Shown: one piece after another, positions 22,139 to 33,641 of the stretch
How positions within the stretch are numbered: position 1 is the stretch's first letter
Layout: each line of letters begins with the position of its first letter
Assembly: GCA_032622095.1 (NCBI GenBank)
Contig: CP136062.1
Coordinates: 4,092,001 to 4,156,000, forward strand
Direction: 5' to 3'
Source of the DNA: Siphonodentalium dalli
Lineage: Eukaryota > Mollusca > Scaphopoda > Gadilida > Siphonodentaliidae
Length of the DNA stretch: 64,000 nucleotides
Notes under the pieces: generated by a model
Told to the model about the DNA's origin: nothing
Databases searched by the model: none
The model's input: the letters and a program-made list of their open reading frames with translations, nothing else
Translations under genes and position numbers: made by a program

Positions 22139-25080
22139 AGTGTCAATGACACTGTAGCTCAACTTATGTAGGGGAATAATTTAATGGTTGACAGTCAATG
22201 GAGGAATAGGAAAGGTGCTAATTGAAATGTCTAACCTGTGCCAAAGGATTTAGTCATGCAAAGAGTAAAATCCAAGATGGCTGCTGGCAGCCATGTTTTT
22301 TGGCCGATTAACCCCATAAGGACTCGTTCCCATCTACATGTCATTGTTAACATCCGTGACAAATTTCATGAAGATCCGACCAAAGCTACGACCTGTAGCC
22401 CGCGCCAAAGGATTTAGTCATGCAAAGAGTAAAATCCAAGATGGTTGCTGGTGGCCATTTGTTATGGCCCGCTGAACGACCCCAAAATGACTCATTCCCA
22501 TCTACATGTCAATATTAACATCCATGATAAATTGCCTGATGATCAGACGAATAGTACGACCTGTAGCCCGCGCAAATGGATTGAATTTTGAAATCCAAGA
22601 TGGCCGCCAGCAGCCATGCTTTTTGGCCGAATGACCCCAAAAGGACTCATTCCCATTTACATGTCATTGTTAACATCCCTGACAAATATCATGAAGTTCC
22701 AACCAAAGCTACGACCTGTAGTCCACGCCAAAGGATTTAGTCATGCAAAGAGTAAAATCCAAGATGGCTGCTGACGGCCATGTTTTTTGGCCGAACGACC
22801 CCAAAATGACTCGTTCCCATCTACATGTCAATATTAACATCCATGACAAATTTCATGATGATCAGACGAACAGTACGACCTGTAGACCGCGCCAATGGAT
22901 TCAATTTTGAAATCCAAGATGGCCACCAGCGGCCATGTTTTTTGGCCGAATGACCCCAAAATGACTCGTTCCCATCTACATGTCATTGTTAACATCCATG
23001 ACAAATTTCATGAAGATCTGACCAAAGCTACAACTTGTAGCCCGCGCCAAAGGATTTAGTCATGCAAAGAGTAAAATCCAAGATGGCTGCTGACGGCCAT
23101 GTTTTTTGGCCGAATGACCCCAAAACGACTCGTTCCCATCTAGATGTCACTGTTAACATCCATGACAAATTTCATGAAGATCTGACCAAAGCTACGACTT
23201 GTAGCCCGCGCCAAAGGATTTAGTCATGCAAAGAGTAAAATACAAGATGGCTGCTGACGGCCATATTTTTTGGCCGAACGACCCCAGAATGACTCGTTCC
23301 CATCTACATGTCAATATTAACATCCATGACAAATTTCATAGTAATCGGACAAACAGTACGATCTGTAGCCCGCGCCAATGAATTGAATTTTGAAATCCAA
23401 GATGGCCACCAGCAGCCATGTTTTTTGGCCAAATAACCCCAAAATGACTCGTTCCCATCTACATGTCAATGTCAACATTCATGACAAAGTTCATAAAGAT
23501 CAGACAAAAGGTACGACCTGTAGCCCGCGCCAAAGAATTTAGTCATGCAAAGAGTAAAATCCAAGATGGCTGCTGGCGGCCATGTTTTTCGGCCGAACGA
23601 CCCCAAAATGACTCGTTCCCATCTACATGTTAATGTTAACATCCATGACAAATTTCATGAAGATCTGACCAAAGCTACAACTTGTAGCCCGCGCCAAAGG
23701 ATTTAGTCATGCAAAGAGTAAAATCCAAGATGGTGCTGGTGGCCATTTGTTATGGCCCGCTGAACGACCCCAAAATGACTCATTCCCATCTACATGTCAA
23801 TATTAACATCCATGACAAATTTCATGATGATCAGACGAACAGTACGACCTGTAGACCGCGCCAATGGATTCAATTTTGAAATCCAAGATGGCCGCCAGCG
23901 GCCATGTTTTTTGGCCGAATGACCCCAAAATGACTCGTTCCCATCTACATGTCATTGTTAACATCCATGACAAATTTCATGAAGATCTGACCAAAGCTAC
24001 AACTTGTAGCCCGCGCCAAAGGATTTAGTCATGCAAAGAGTAAAATCCAAGATGGCTGCTGACGGCCATGTTTTTTGGCCGAATGACCCCAAAACGACTC
24101 GTTCCCATCTAGATGTCACTGTTAACATCCATGACAAATTTCATGAAGATCTGACCAAAGCTACGACTTGTAGCCCGCGCCAAAGGATTTAGTCATGCAA
24201 AGAGTAAAATACAAGATGGCTGCTGACGGCCATATTTTTTGGCCGAACGACCCCAGAATGACTCGTTCCCATCTACATGTCAATATTAACATCCATGACA
24301 AATTTCATAGTAATCGGACAAACAGTACGATCTGTAGCCCGCGCCAATGAATTGAATTTTGAAATCCAAGATGGCCACCAGCAGCCATGTTTTTTGGCCA
24401 AATAACCCCAAAATGACTCGTTCCCATCTACATGTCAATGTCAACATTCATGACAAAGTTCATAAAGATCAGACAAAAGGTACGACCTGTAGCCCGCGCC
24501 AAAGAATTTAGTCATGCAAAGAGTAAAATCCAAGATGGCTGCTGGCGGCCATGTTTTTCGGCCGAACGACCCCAAAATGACTCGTTCCCATCTACATGTT
24601 AATGTTAACATCCATGACAAATTTCATGAACTTCCAAGCAACGCAAAGACCTGTAGCCCGCGCCAAAGGATTTAGTCATGCAAAGAGTAATATCCAAGAT
24701 GGCTGCTGGCGGCCATGTTTTTTGGCGGAACAACCCCAAAATCACTCGTTCCCATCTACATGTCAATATTAACATCCATGACAAATTTCATGATGATCAG
24801 ACAAACAGTACGACATGTAGCCCGCGCCAATGGATTGAATTTTGAAATCCAAGATGGCCACCAGCGGCCATGTTTTTTGGCCGAATGACCCCAAAATGAC
24901 TCGTTCCCATCTACATGTCAATGTCAACATTCATGACAAATTTCATAAAGATCAGACCAAAGGTACGACCTGTAGCCCGCGCCAAAGGAAATTGTTGACG
25001 GAAACACGCATACACGCACACACGGACGACAGACGCCAAACCATGGCAATAGCTCAAACTTACAAAGTAAGTTGAGCTAA
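22139..25080 (-). mobile_element. Helentron-related HINE ('pearl'-like) element
   Basis: On the minus strand the element runs: TAGCTCAACTTAC end (25068-25079 complement); a GACGGACAAC-free GTGTGCGTGTATGCGTG simple stretch; about 17 tandem core units; the inverted partner TAAGTTGAGCTA (complement of 22155-22166); and finally the palindrome AGTGTCATTGACACT (complement of 22139-22153). Short subterminal inverted repeats, a minisatellite body and a 3' stem-loop just outside the second inverted repeat match the described anatomy of Helentron-associated elements (HINE/DINE-1) and bivalve pearl elements. No Rep/helicase frame is present, so it is non-autonomous. The palindrome plus TAGCTCAACTTA is shared with 17185 and, with variation, 21556. 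Family assignment is by structure, not by search. Confidence 0.7.
22240..24990. repeat. ~162-bp tandem array with A/B units and 970-bp higher order
   Basis: About 17 units start near 22241 and repeat every 158-172 bp. Type A carries AAAGGATTTAGTCATGCAAA; type B carries AATGGATTGAATTTTGAAAT. The order is A A B A B A A B A A B A A B A A B. Beyond the 3-unit pattern, the block at about 22855-23690 is repeated almost exactly at about 23826-24640, giving a 970-bp six-unit period. Shared rare variants such as AACGACTCGTTCCCATCTAG at 23.12 and 24.09 kb show it. Confidence 0.9.
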
Positions 25081-25316
25081 AAATGGCACAGGCCTAAACA
25101 CCTCACTAAAGTTTATATAGGCCAACCATATGAGGGAAACAATCCCCCAGTAACCCCAAGATCCCTTTTATGACCATGGAAATGGTATAGATCTGTGCAT
25201 GATATATGCCTCTTTTATAATATATACTAGATCGCTGGGATGGAGACACAAATTCTTAGGGACAGGGATGCTGATAATATGAAAATTGGGTTTTTTCCCC
25301 TATTAACTATTTCAAG

Positions 25317-25547
25317 TCAATAAGTATACCTATTGAGGGAAGTAAACCCCCCATAAATTTCCCGAAACCGAAGACACAACTGGAAAAATGCATGCGGTGG
25401 ATCAAGAATTGCGGTCGACCACACAGTCAATTCATCGTCTCCAGAATAAACAAAGATACATTCATCTGCAGTAAGCATTTTGTTGGAGAGAAAGGACCAA
25501 CAGACGAACACCCACATCATATTCCAGCCACGGCATCAAATGCACAG
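25317..25547 (+). CDS. THAP-like zinc-finger protein, internal exon
   Basis: The frame is open from a plausible acceptor (pyrimidine run then TTTCAAG, 25311-25316) to a clear donor, CAG|GTAGTT at 25547/25548. Translated, it contains RWIKNCGRPHSQF and then FICSKHFVGEKGPTDEHPHH. The W...C and C-x2-H-F pattern matches the second half of a THAP (C2CH) DNA-binding finger; ICSKHF is its most conserved stretch. The first Cys pair should lie in an upstream exon that I cannot see. THAP fingers are known in P-element transposases and their domesticated relatives, so this may be a host gene or transposon-derived. Codon phase is 0 at the donor and continues in frame into the exon at 26120. Longer reading into the intron adds only spurious residues. 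Confidence 0.6.
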
Positions 25548-26119
25548 GTAGTTTTCAATTTCGTATTCAAAGTCATTGTATTCTCACATGTCACCTGTTT
25601 GTGTAGATCATGCCATGAATCTCATGATCTACTGTTTGTGTTAATAATCATAGGAACCCACATATTTACTATGAAATTAGGAGACTCCATTGAGCAGTCT
25701 ATAGCTTTGAAAACATGATGAATATTACACGGATTCCCATATAAAAAATTGAGGTCCCATGATCCTTAATGACATTGAATGTGGCAAAAAACAAGCACCC
25801 ACCCCAAAAATAAAAGAAAAAGAAAAACAACATGCATCATGAAACTTTAAATATATTGCACGTGCATGTGGTCCTTGTGTATGTGTGCTTTCTGGCAATG
25901 AATTGGGTTTTAACATACATAAATGGACTAAAAGGGAGACTGGTGTGAAGATAATGTTAGACTGATAATTTAATCGATAACATATTATGTATGTACATGT
26001 AAAACTCAGAAGTGTACATACAGGACAAACAACAGAATGTCAACCTTTGAGAATAGCTGTGAAAAAAATGCTATCTTATTTTGAGAATTGCTGTGAAAGA
26101 AATGATCTTATTTTTTTAG

Positions 26120-26428
26120 CTCGAGAAATGCAGACAAGCGACAAGGAGACCACCCACACCAAGATGCACTAGTACGCCAGTTAAACGGAAACGACTCAAT
26201 ACCAGTGAAGAATTCCATTTAACGGATGAATTGCATGTTCAAATAGTAGATGTGAGTGCTATTGAACCTGAGACTGATCAGCATCACCCAAGTGAACTTG
26301 TTTTCACTGTAACAGACATTCATCCACACAAACGCTCTCTATTTTACCATATCAGACCAAATATTACAATGAACCCTCATCTTTATGGTTATATGGCAAA
26401 GGGACCTTTTGATAACTCGAGGCAATAA
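26120..26428 (+). CDS. THAP-like protein, last exon
   Basis: Follows a strong acceptor (TTTTTTTAG, 26111-26119) and is open for 102 codons to TAA at 26426-26428. It begins LEKCRQATRRPPTPRCTS, a basic, proline-rich linker like that which follows the THAP finger in related proteins, then becomes acidic and ends YMAKGPFDNSRQ. Joining it to 25547 keeps the frame (phase 0). No transposase DDE motif or coiled coil is seen, so the protein as modelled is only about 180 residues. The intron (25548-26119, 572 bp) has no notable content. The end of the exon is about 150 bp from the dispersed repeat at 26584. Confidence 0.5.
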   Translation, partial: LEKCRQATRRPPTPRCTSTPVKRKRLNTSEEFHLTDELHVQIVDVSAIEPETDQHHPSELVFTVTDIHPHKRSLFYHIRPNITMNPHLYGYMAKGPFDNSRQ

Positions 26429-26583
26429 TTTATGTAACTTAAATAGATCATAAAGGCATATATAGTGCGTATAGCATTATACATGTATATGTTCAAATAT
26501 CAGACGGGATGTTGTATTTATCCATCTTTATATAAAAAAAACAATTACACCACAATACAATATATGTGTAGGACTTAATTACT

Positions 26584-27619
26584 AGTTTTAATATGAGACT
26601 ATAAGAATATGTGCCACTTTAAGTTTAATGTACTGTAATGTTGAATAGAATGAATGCACAAACATATCAATGATAGAATGTTCAATGGTAACTTAGTTCA
26701 TGTTATTATTCTGACAGTTCTGGTTCCTCGTTGAAGTATCGACTGTCCCTTTGAAGTGAACAGCATTTTTCAAACTTTTAGCTGAAACATCAGTAACAAA
26801 ACCAGATGCTACATATTGTCTCCTCTCGTCAACTGCTTCTCCGTTATTGAGGCACCGAATTCATCACTGTCGGCCCTCCACAAGCCAAAAATACACATGA
26901 CCATAATTAAATAATGGCGGCAGAGCATTGGCATGGAATTCTTTCCAACCTGTGATTGGCAATACTGTTGCCACTGCATTATTATCATCACTACTGATCT
27001 CTTCTCATACCATTTCCCTTTATCGATTTTAACGTCAATCGCTTTGCACATTACTCTAGCTTCTTGACATCTGAAACATAAGAATATAACATCATGAGTC
27101 ATTGAGTGAGTAAGAATAATATATACAGCCTCAATGCCAATTTAGCACATGATATATATACTTATTTTACATTTACATTTCTCCCAACTAGTCTGGACTA
27201 CATGTAATAATATTGATAAATGTCACGATATTACCATCATAAGAAACACAAACATTGTAATACTCCAGAAACTATTGACATTAATGGTATGATTCCATCT
27301 CGAAAGGCTAAAGCTAAACAACAAACAAACAAAAAACTTTGCCAGTGTTTACAAACTTACAAAGCAAATAGCAAAAACAAAACAAAACAGAAGAAAATAT
27401 GCCACATAATGGGTTAATAGATACACGATCGGGGCAGTAATCAAATTATAATCAATTCATTCATTGTCGAATATTAGTTAACTATCTGCAAACTTGGTAA
27501 TATGTGATTTTAAAACAGTTTATACCGTTCGAGTGTACAACAACTGAACGAGGAAGTAAATGTAAACAAACTCACCGTTTGATAAGTTCCGATCGGTTTC
27601 CACTTAATTTCAATCCTCT
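26584..27619. repeat. Dispersed 1.03-kb repeat, copy 2 (uninterrupted)
   Basis: Continuous counterpart of 1562-7389, lacking both hATs and carrying single copies of the two target sites, ATCATGAG (near 27094) and TACACGAT (near 27422). Differences from copy 1 include a 26-base deletion and a 1-base deletion in the minus-strand coding remnant, plus an extra ACAGAAGA-like insertion near 27386. It contains a decayed minus-strand coding remnant (about 26.75-27.0 kb). Confidence 0.85.
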
Positions 27620-27637
27620 GGGCTATTCTCCAGAAAA

Positions 27638-27904
27638 GTGCAATATAGGGCTGACGAAACTCGCCAAAAACAAACTCTTATAGATCGCGATAAAATTTAT
27701 TTCACCAGAAAGCAGAGTATCCACAGGACATTAGAACATAACTGGGGCAATTTGTTTGGTCATATTTATATGCGAACTGAGTACTTGAAAAACATGAATA
27801 TAAATTCCCCGTCCACGAGAAACAAGATACGTTACCAACGAACTATATTAGGCCACATAAAAAAAGGTGTTTGTTTCTCAAGGAATTTTTTTTTTCAAAA
27901 GTGA
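27638..27904 (+). CDS. Unrecognised short frame
   Basis: This 88-codon frame starts immediately after the end of the dispersed repeat and is rich in Arg, Lys, Thr and Asn, with a phenylalanine run at the end from a poly-T tract. No domain is recognised and no splice sites are obvious. Composition is more protein-like than most frames here, but it may be chance. Confidence 0.15.
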   Translation: MQYRADETRQKQTLIDRDKIYFTRKQSIHRTLEHNWGNLFGHIYMRTEYLKNMNINSPSTRNKIRYQRTILGHIKKGVCFSRNFFFQK

Positions 27905-29520
27905 TGAGGGAGGCAGGTATATGTTATTATTATTTATTTCAAATTTTTCAGATGAGGGAGGCAGGTTTTTGTTTTTTATAATTTTATTTTAATGATACCG
28001 TGTAACAAAACACTCCTTATTCAAATTTATCATATAACATGGAAAGCCTTAGCACAGTCCTAGGAATCACTGTCCATGTAATATTAAATTTGATTAAAAT
28101 ATAACAAATAGATCAAGATATATTACCTCTACTATACAGATATAAGTACAGTTAGGCAACATCAGATTTTGTTATTATGTAAACCATCATCTCATTGGCT
28201 TAAGACCACCCCCTGTGCTCTATCACTAAAACGAACAATTCGATTTTTCGTTCGAAAAAAATGCATTTATCTCCCCACATTTGACATGTGACAATTAAGT
28301 TAATTGTTCTTAATGTGCTCGTCGGGTCATATCAACTGTACCTTGTCTGAGTTGTACATAAATCGTAATTTTCCATCCAATATTCACATTGAATAACTGT
28401 CGGCTATTATCAAGTGACGTAATTCTGCAAAATTGTTTAAAACAGGAAGTTATCAATCCAGTTCCCTATTACACATTACTTTTGCAGCCAAACCCAGCAC
28501 GAGTTATCTCCCATTGCCACTCTTGAGATGCGGAGTTAACCGGGAGCTTGGAATATAAAATTTGCTTTCACATCTCAAGGTATCAACCACCCCCAGCCCC
28601 AGGGCCCTACTTGAAAATATATAGATATATTAGTTTGAGATGGTTATTTCTACATTTCTCTCGTAATGAGAATGAGTTAAAATGTGTACTTAGTAGTGTA
28701 CAGCAGAGCCAGTTTTACCACACCCGACGTCTGTTTACTCACATCCGTAATCCCTTTTATTCGGATTATCACCGGTTGGCTATACGCGAACGAACTATTT
28801 ACAGATTGGGTGGTTTTCTCAGAAATGATTAGGAATCCCCGACAGTTAGACTTCAATGAATATTCGAGGAACTAACAGACATTTTCTGGTAAGTGGGTAA
28901 AGATAGAAACAATCTGAATACACCAGCATTTCAAGAAAAAAATACGAAATATGATGATATAAACTCAGAAAGCGGGAATGTTTGTGTGGCATAAAAATTT
29001 GTACTCTTGTAATTTCGTTCAAATCATCTACCAATGAAAATGCAGAACACAAAATTTTTACTTGCCAAACTGGTCTTTATATTAATATAATAACTAACTA
29101 TAATATAATGATTTAATATTATTAAATAATATTTAATTCAACTAACAGTGATTCCTAGGGACTGTGGCCTTAGGTGGTGGACAGAGTACATGCAGCTAAA
29201 TGATAACAGATCTGAAATGGGAAAGTATCTGAAAGTCTGAAACTATATTCCATTTGGGAAGTAATTTATATATGAAATTAGAAATGATATAGAAGCAGAC
29301 AAATTTTATTATTTTTTGGGGTCATTATACCCAATGAAATGTTCAAACATTTTTGATAAAGGGCATGCCTTTTGAAATCCAAGTGTTCTCATTTCATTGA
29401 AATACACAAAGTCTCTCGATAAATCATCTCTTCTTGGTTTGCTGTTGTATGTTGGAAATGTGGTACTTTCCTTCTCCATTAGAATAGAAGTTCAAAAGCG
29501 TTTTTTTTTCTTCTAATAAT
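27905..29520. other. Non-coding stretch
   Basis: No element boundary or gene is supported. A GATGAGGGAGGCAGGT phrase is directly repeated (27903 and 27952). Two overlapping frames at 28.55-28.88 kb show no recognisable motif. Confidence 0.45.
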
Positions 29521-29523
29521 GTA

Positions 29524-30371
29524 CAGTCAGTCAGGGTATAGCGGATCATCGTGTATAGCGGATCAGATGATGTTTCCGCAATAAAATCTCATTAAGTGGC
29601 CATTCTTTTGTGGTAGTTTTATGAAGATACTTATTAAAATTTACCATACAAAGTTACATTCGAATTGTCCGTCGGAAACTTCATTTTTTAACATTTTTAT
29701 GAAGCCGACGGAAACATTCCGAAACTAAATTAGGCGAGCCGGGTCGTGAATATTTTTTTTATGAAAAAATTAAATGAAGTTGTGGATCAGCTACGCTAGT
29801 GGTAAGTATTTTAATTTGTTGTTCCATCACAATAATTCATGCCATAAAAATTTAATTTTGATTGGTATTTCCCTTCATCTTGAAAGTGTACATTTATTTT
29901 GCCTGCATGAGTCGTTAATAGCGGATCGCACATGCGCAGTAACCAGTAAAGTCCTGTCACACTTTTAGATCAGTCATTTTTAGCAAAATGTAAACAACTG
30001 GAATGCTCGTTTTCTGTGGGTTTTTCTGTTACTAAGTACATTAAAACTAGAGTTATTGTGCAGAATTATAACTAGCTTGTTACAATATATCCTGTGCTAA
30101 AAAGGTGTAAAAGTGCGGTAGGAAGTGTAAAATTATTCATTGAACCAAGTGATCCGCTACTGACAAAAGTGGTCCGCTACTGACCAATTTACGCCTGTCA
30201 AACAATCTAATTTTCCGAAATAAAGGAGGACTTGGTACAAATAATTCTACTTCCAGAGGAAGCAGTATATACATGTCTATAAATATCAATCAAAAAATCC
30301 AGGAAATTCCTTTTAGTTGCAGAGAAATACGGGAAAAATTAAAAAGTGATCCGCTATACCCTGACTGACTG
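29524..30371. mobile_element. TA-flanked DNA transposon (pogo/mariner-like), non-autonomous
   Basis: The left end CAGTCAGTCAGGGTATAGCG and the right end CGCTATACCCTGACTGACTG are exact inverse complements. They are flanked by TA (29522-29523 and 30372-30373). The motif AGCGGATC recurs directly at 29540, 29556 and 29919 and as its complement GATCCGCTA near 30152 and 30346, like subterminal transposase-binding repeats. At 848 bp it has no transposase frame. Confidence 0.85.
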
Positions 30372-30373
30372 TA

Positions 30374-31696
30374 CATGAATCACCAGCATAATTTGGAACT
30401 GTAACATCAATGTCATCCTTTTTTATAATTATTTCGAGTTGTATGTATCGACCGAACATCCGAACGTTGTTGCAACATCAGAGGCATTTAACTGTTCATC
30501 AACACAATAAAAATCCGATGTTTTCAATTTTGAAACGTGAACTTGAAACAGTGTGAAAATAGCGATGACACAAGTTTTTGAAAAAAATCAAGAGGCGATC
30601 AAATTTTCAATGTTTTTCAAAGCCAGAGACATCTACCATCATATATAAAGCTAAAAAAAAAAATTCCTATGAATATTTTTTTTTTGCCAATTTTTTTTAA
30701 TTCGGACTTTGGAAAAAAAATTCTGTCAACTCATTATGTCACCCAGAAGTTGCCAAATAATGTCTGTAGACACTGCTAATGTGCTTTCCACTCATAATTC
30801 AGTGTAGTAATATCTCTCCTACATTAGTCTGTTGGTCGTGGTGGTGTATTAAGGGACAAAAAGCTTGTAACATCAATTGTCTATTTTCAGTTAGGATATG
30901 TGAAGATTGTATGTTATATATTTGGTTTCTAGCAAAAACACTAATAAATGTAGAATGATTGGTTGAAAACTTGTATATGCCTGAGAAATCATCAGCACAT
31001 TTGGTTAAATTTAACCCGGAGGTTGATTGACATGAGACAACAACGAAGACAATCAACAGTTATACAAGTAACAGATCTTGGGCAAGACCAAGGGTTAATT
31101 TTTATTACAGAATACAAAACTATCCTGTAATGCAACTTCATGTGCCCAAGCATCAAGACTACAATAAATAAAATTGGCGTCGGATGAATACATATAAGGT
31201 GATCTTGAGAAGTTGAGTTGTACAGTACCGGTATTATAGAAGGACATGATAGACTCCAGTTATTATCGCATAACCATTTTTACATGATGTACTAAATGGA
31301 AGTTCCCACTCAGTTATAAAAGTGCATTGGAATGGTCTATAATCATTTGGTGGGTTTTCAGGAAAAAATAAGCAGACGACAGATGCAAGTATAACACAAA
31401 TAAAAGTACATTTTAGTGAAATGTTCAGATAATAAGTTCAACAATTACAACCTATCATTAGATTTGTTGAACTTGAATAATATTTGAGCATTCCCTTATG
31501 GGTCACTACTCATCACTGAGTATTTGCTAGAATAATTTTAAGAAAATACCACATACTTTCTTTTCATAAATGAAAATTGACTAACATTTGAGTTAGATGT
31601 GTTATTTGTTTTGATAAAAAAGGTACTACTCCTGCCGATCAATCAACATTTAATTTGATGTTGATATCGGTATATGTGCAACATGTAGCAAGTGGT

Positions 31697-31732
<36 letters not shown>

Positions 31733-31989
31733 CCTGGTAACTACTCACACATGGTACAGTTAACCTAAATAAAGTTGATGTGTATGCTGTACCTAAATCA
31801 TGGAATACATGTAGTACCGCAATCTTGGGCTTTCTTTGACCCGCAGATTTACATGAACATGCTCAAACAATGTAAACAGGAAGTTGTCTAGCCTAAAATG
31901 TTGTTCACAATATATTATTAATGAATTGATTTCATAATATCAACACAACAATCAATTATTTTCTTCAAATTCTTGTTCTCTTGTGTGAG
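30374..31989. other. Non-coding stretch with a G35 tract
   Basis: No gene is supported; a minus-strand 85-codon frame (30799-31056) shows no motif. G35 lies at 31697-31731, the longest homopolymer in the window. Confidence 0.5.
31697..31731. repeat. G35 homopolymer
   Basis: Thirty-five consecutive G on the plus strand, preceded by AGTGGT. It could form G-quadruplexes. Assembled length may be inaccurate. Confidence 0.85.
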
Positions 31990-33330
31990 GCAAATGTTAA
32001 TGTCTTTGGGAGGGATATGAGCAGAATGTCAACAGCATTGATTTTTGAAGGACATCGGCATTAACTAAGTCATAACACGATTACAATGCCTACAATGCCT
32101 ATAAAGTTATGTACTCCATAGCGAATTGGATTGCATGGCATGAAAGTTATTGAATATTTGTTCATTTTTTTTATGCACGAAAATAGGCTATCTATTCAGA
32201 TGATTATTACATACAAAAAATTTTAAACTTGGAATTTGGCCATGTCTATGATTAATATCAATGTTCGTTGTGCACTGTTACTTATTATTCCCTCAACATT
32301 TTAATTATTTAATGTCTAAATGGTTATATACATAATCAAATCATTATTTGACAGCCACCACAACACTATTAAATTAAACTAAATTTGTTTCAATATATTA
32401 TCTTTGACAAAATTGCACCTCAAACTTAATTACAATTGTCTGGTTCACATCCCGGTGTGTTGCTTGTTCAAAGCTTTATTTAATACTTTTTTTATTCTCT
32501 TTAAATCGCTACAAAAATTACAAGTTTGTTCAGTGACAGGTCTGACCAGACTTCTGTTGTCACCAACACGTGTAGGCCTACTATATGTACTAGCATTGTT
32601 GTTTCCTGAGAATTTGGGCAGAACTTCCGCTGGAGACACTTGCCAGATCCTTAACACCACCCGTATCCAATCAAATTAAAAATTTGGGCAGAACTTCCCC
32701 TAGAGGCGCAAGCCAGATCATTATAATCAATCAAATTGATAATTTAGGCAGTTAATGCACATTGAAGAATACTACTGTGGCTAGAGAACTTAATTCATAG
32801 TCATGCTGGCAGAACTTTTCATACTATTCCCTCCATACCATTGCCACACAATGTAAATAACATTGATTCTTGTAGGGTAGTGGTATTTACTAAGTCAAAA
32901 CACAATGAAAATGATAGCCAAAAAAAATATAAAAATATGCATTCCATAGCCAATTGGATTACCAATAACATGGCACGTGAGTTACTGGAAGTTACAAATG
33001 ATTCCTTTAACTTTTTTATGCACGAAAATAGGCTACTTTTTCAGACGATTATTACCTTCAAAAACATAATAACATGGAATACAACCTTGTCCAACATTAA
33101 TGCCAATATTTATTGTGCATTGTCATTTATTTGTATTCTAAAATTTTAACGTATAACTTGTTACAAAATCAAATCAAAGTTCAATGGGGTCATTTATCGA
33201 TATCAAAATGGTGGCCACACAACAAAAGTCAAACGGAATTTATTTCACTTACAGTTGAAAATATTTCACCTGAAACTAGATTACAATTGTCTGGTGCACA
33301 CTCCGATTGTCCATTTACCTATTTTAAACA
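31990..33330. repeat. Old ~850-bp tandem duplication
   Basis: Two diverged direct copies, about 31990-32470 and 32820-33320, share in order TTTACTAAGTCA-like sequence, CCATAGCSAATTGGATT, TTTTTTATGCACGAAAATAG, TTGTGCAYTGT and ATTACAATTGTCTGG. Between them, a 72-bp unit with AATTTGGGCAGAACTTCC is itself tandemly repeated (32611-32682 and 32683-32750). No coding motif is seen. Confidence 0.7.
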
Positions 33331-33422
33331 GAAAAGTAAGTAGTCTATCCAATAATTTATTGAATTTATATCACTTTTGCAAAAAGACACGTTTTCCTCA
33401 TTCACAGATTGAGAAACCGGAA

Positions 33423-33641
33423 ATGGCCGGAACACTGTCGTCGCTAGTGAAAAGTGATTTCAGAATTGTTCGCCTGAGTTTCCTCTCGGTATTCAGTAAG
33501 AATTATCCGTTTGTTTTCGTCAATAACTTTCTCCCGAAGGAATTGAAAAGAATGTGTATTAGGGCACGGTATAACTGTCCATGGTACAAGGTGTTGAAGA
33601 GGTGCTCCCAGCTTCTTTCCAAACACGGCAACATTTATTAG
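33423..33641 (+). CDS. Unrecognised small frame in a GC-richer patch
   Basis: ATG at 33423 opens 72 codons (MAGTLSSLVKSDF...). The reverse strand is also open through the same patch (33444-33626), so coding strand is uncertain. The surrounding 33410-33720 is GC-richer than its neighbours and contains ACCGGAAA motifs on both sides, like an ETS-type promoter. It could be a promoter/first-exon fragment of a repeated gene. Function unknown. Confidence 0.2.
   Translation: MAGTLSSLVKSDFRIVRLSFLSVFSKNYPFVFVNNFLPKELKRMCIRARYNCPWYKVLKRCSQLLSKHGNIY

Noticed and set aside
22116..22145. CTGATGAG followed by GAAA, a possible hammerhead ribozyme core
   Set aside because: Only six bases separate the two core motifs and they cannot form stem II; no stem I or III pairing is present.
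22240..24990. A CRISPR-like array of direct repeats
   Set aside because: Units are contiguous with no unique spacers of constant length, no cas genes occur, and the context is eukaryotic transposon DNA.
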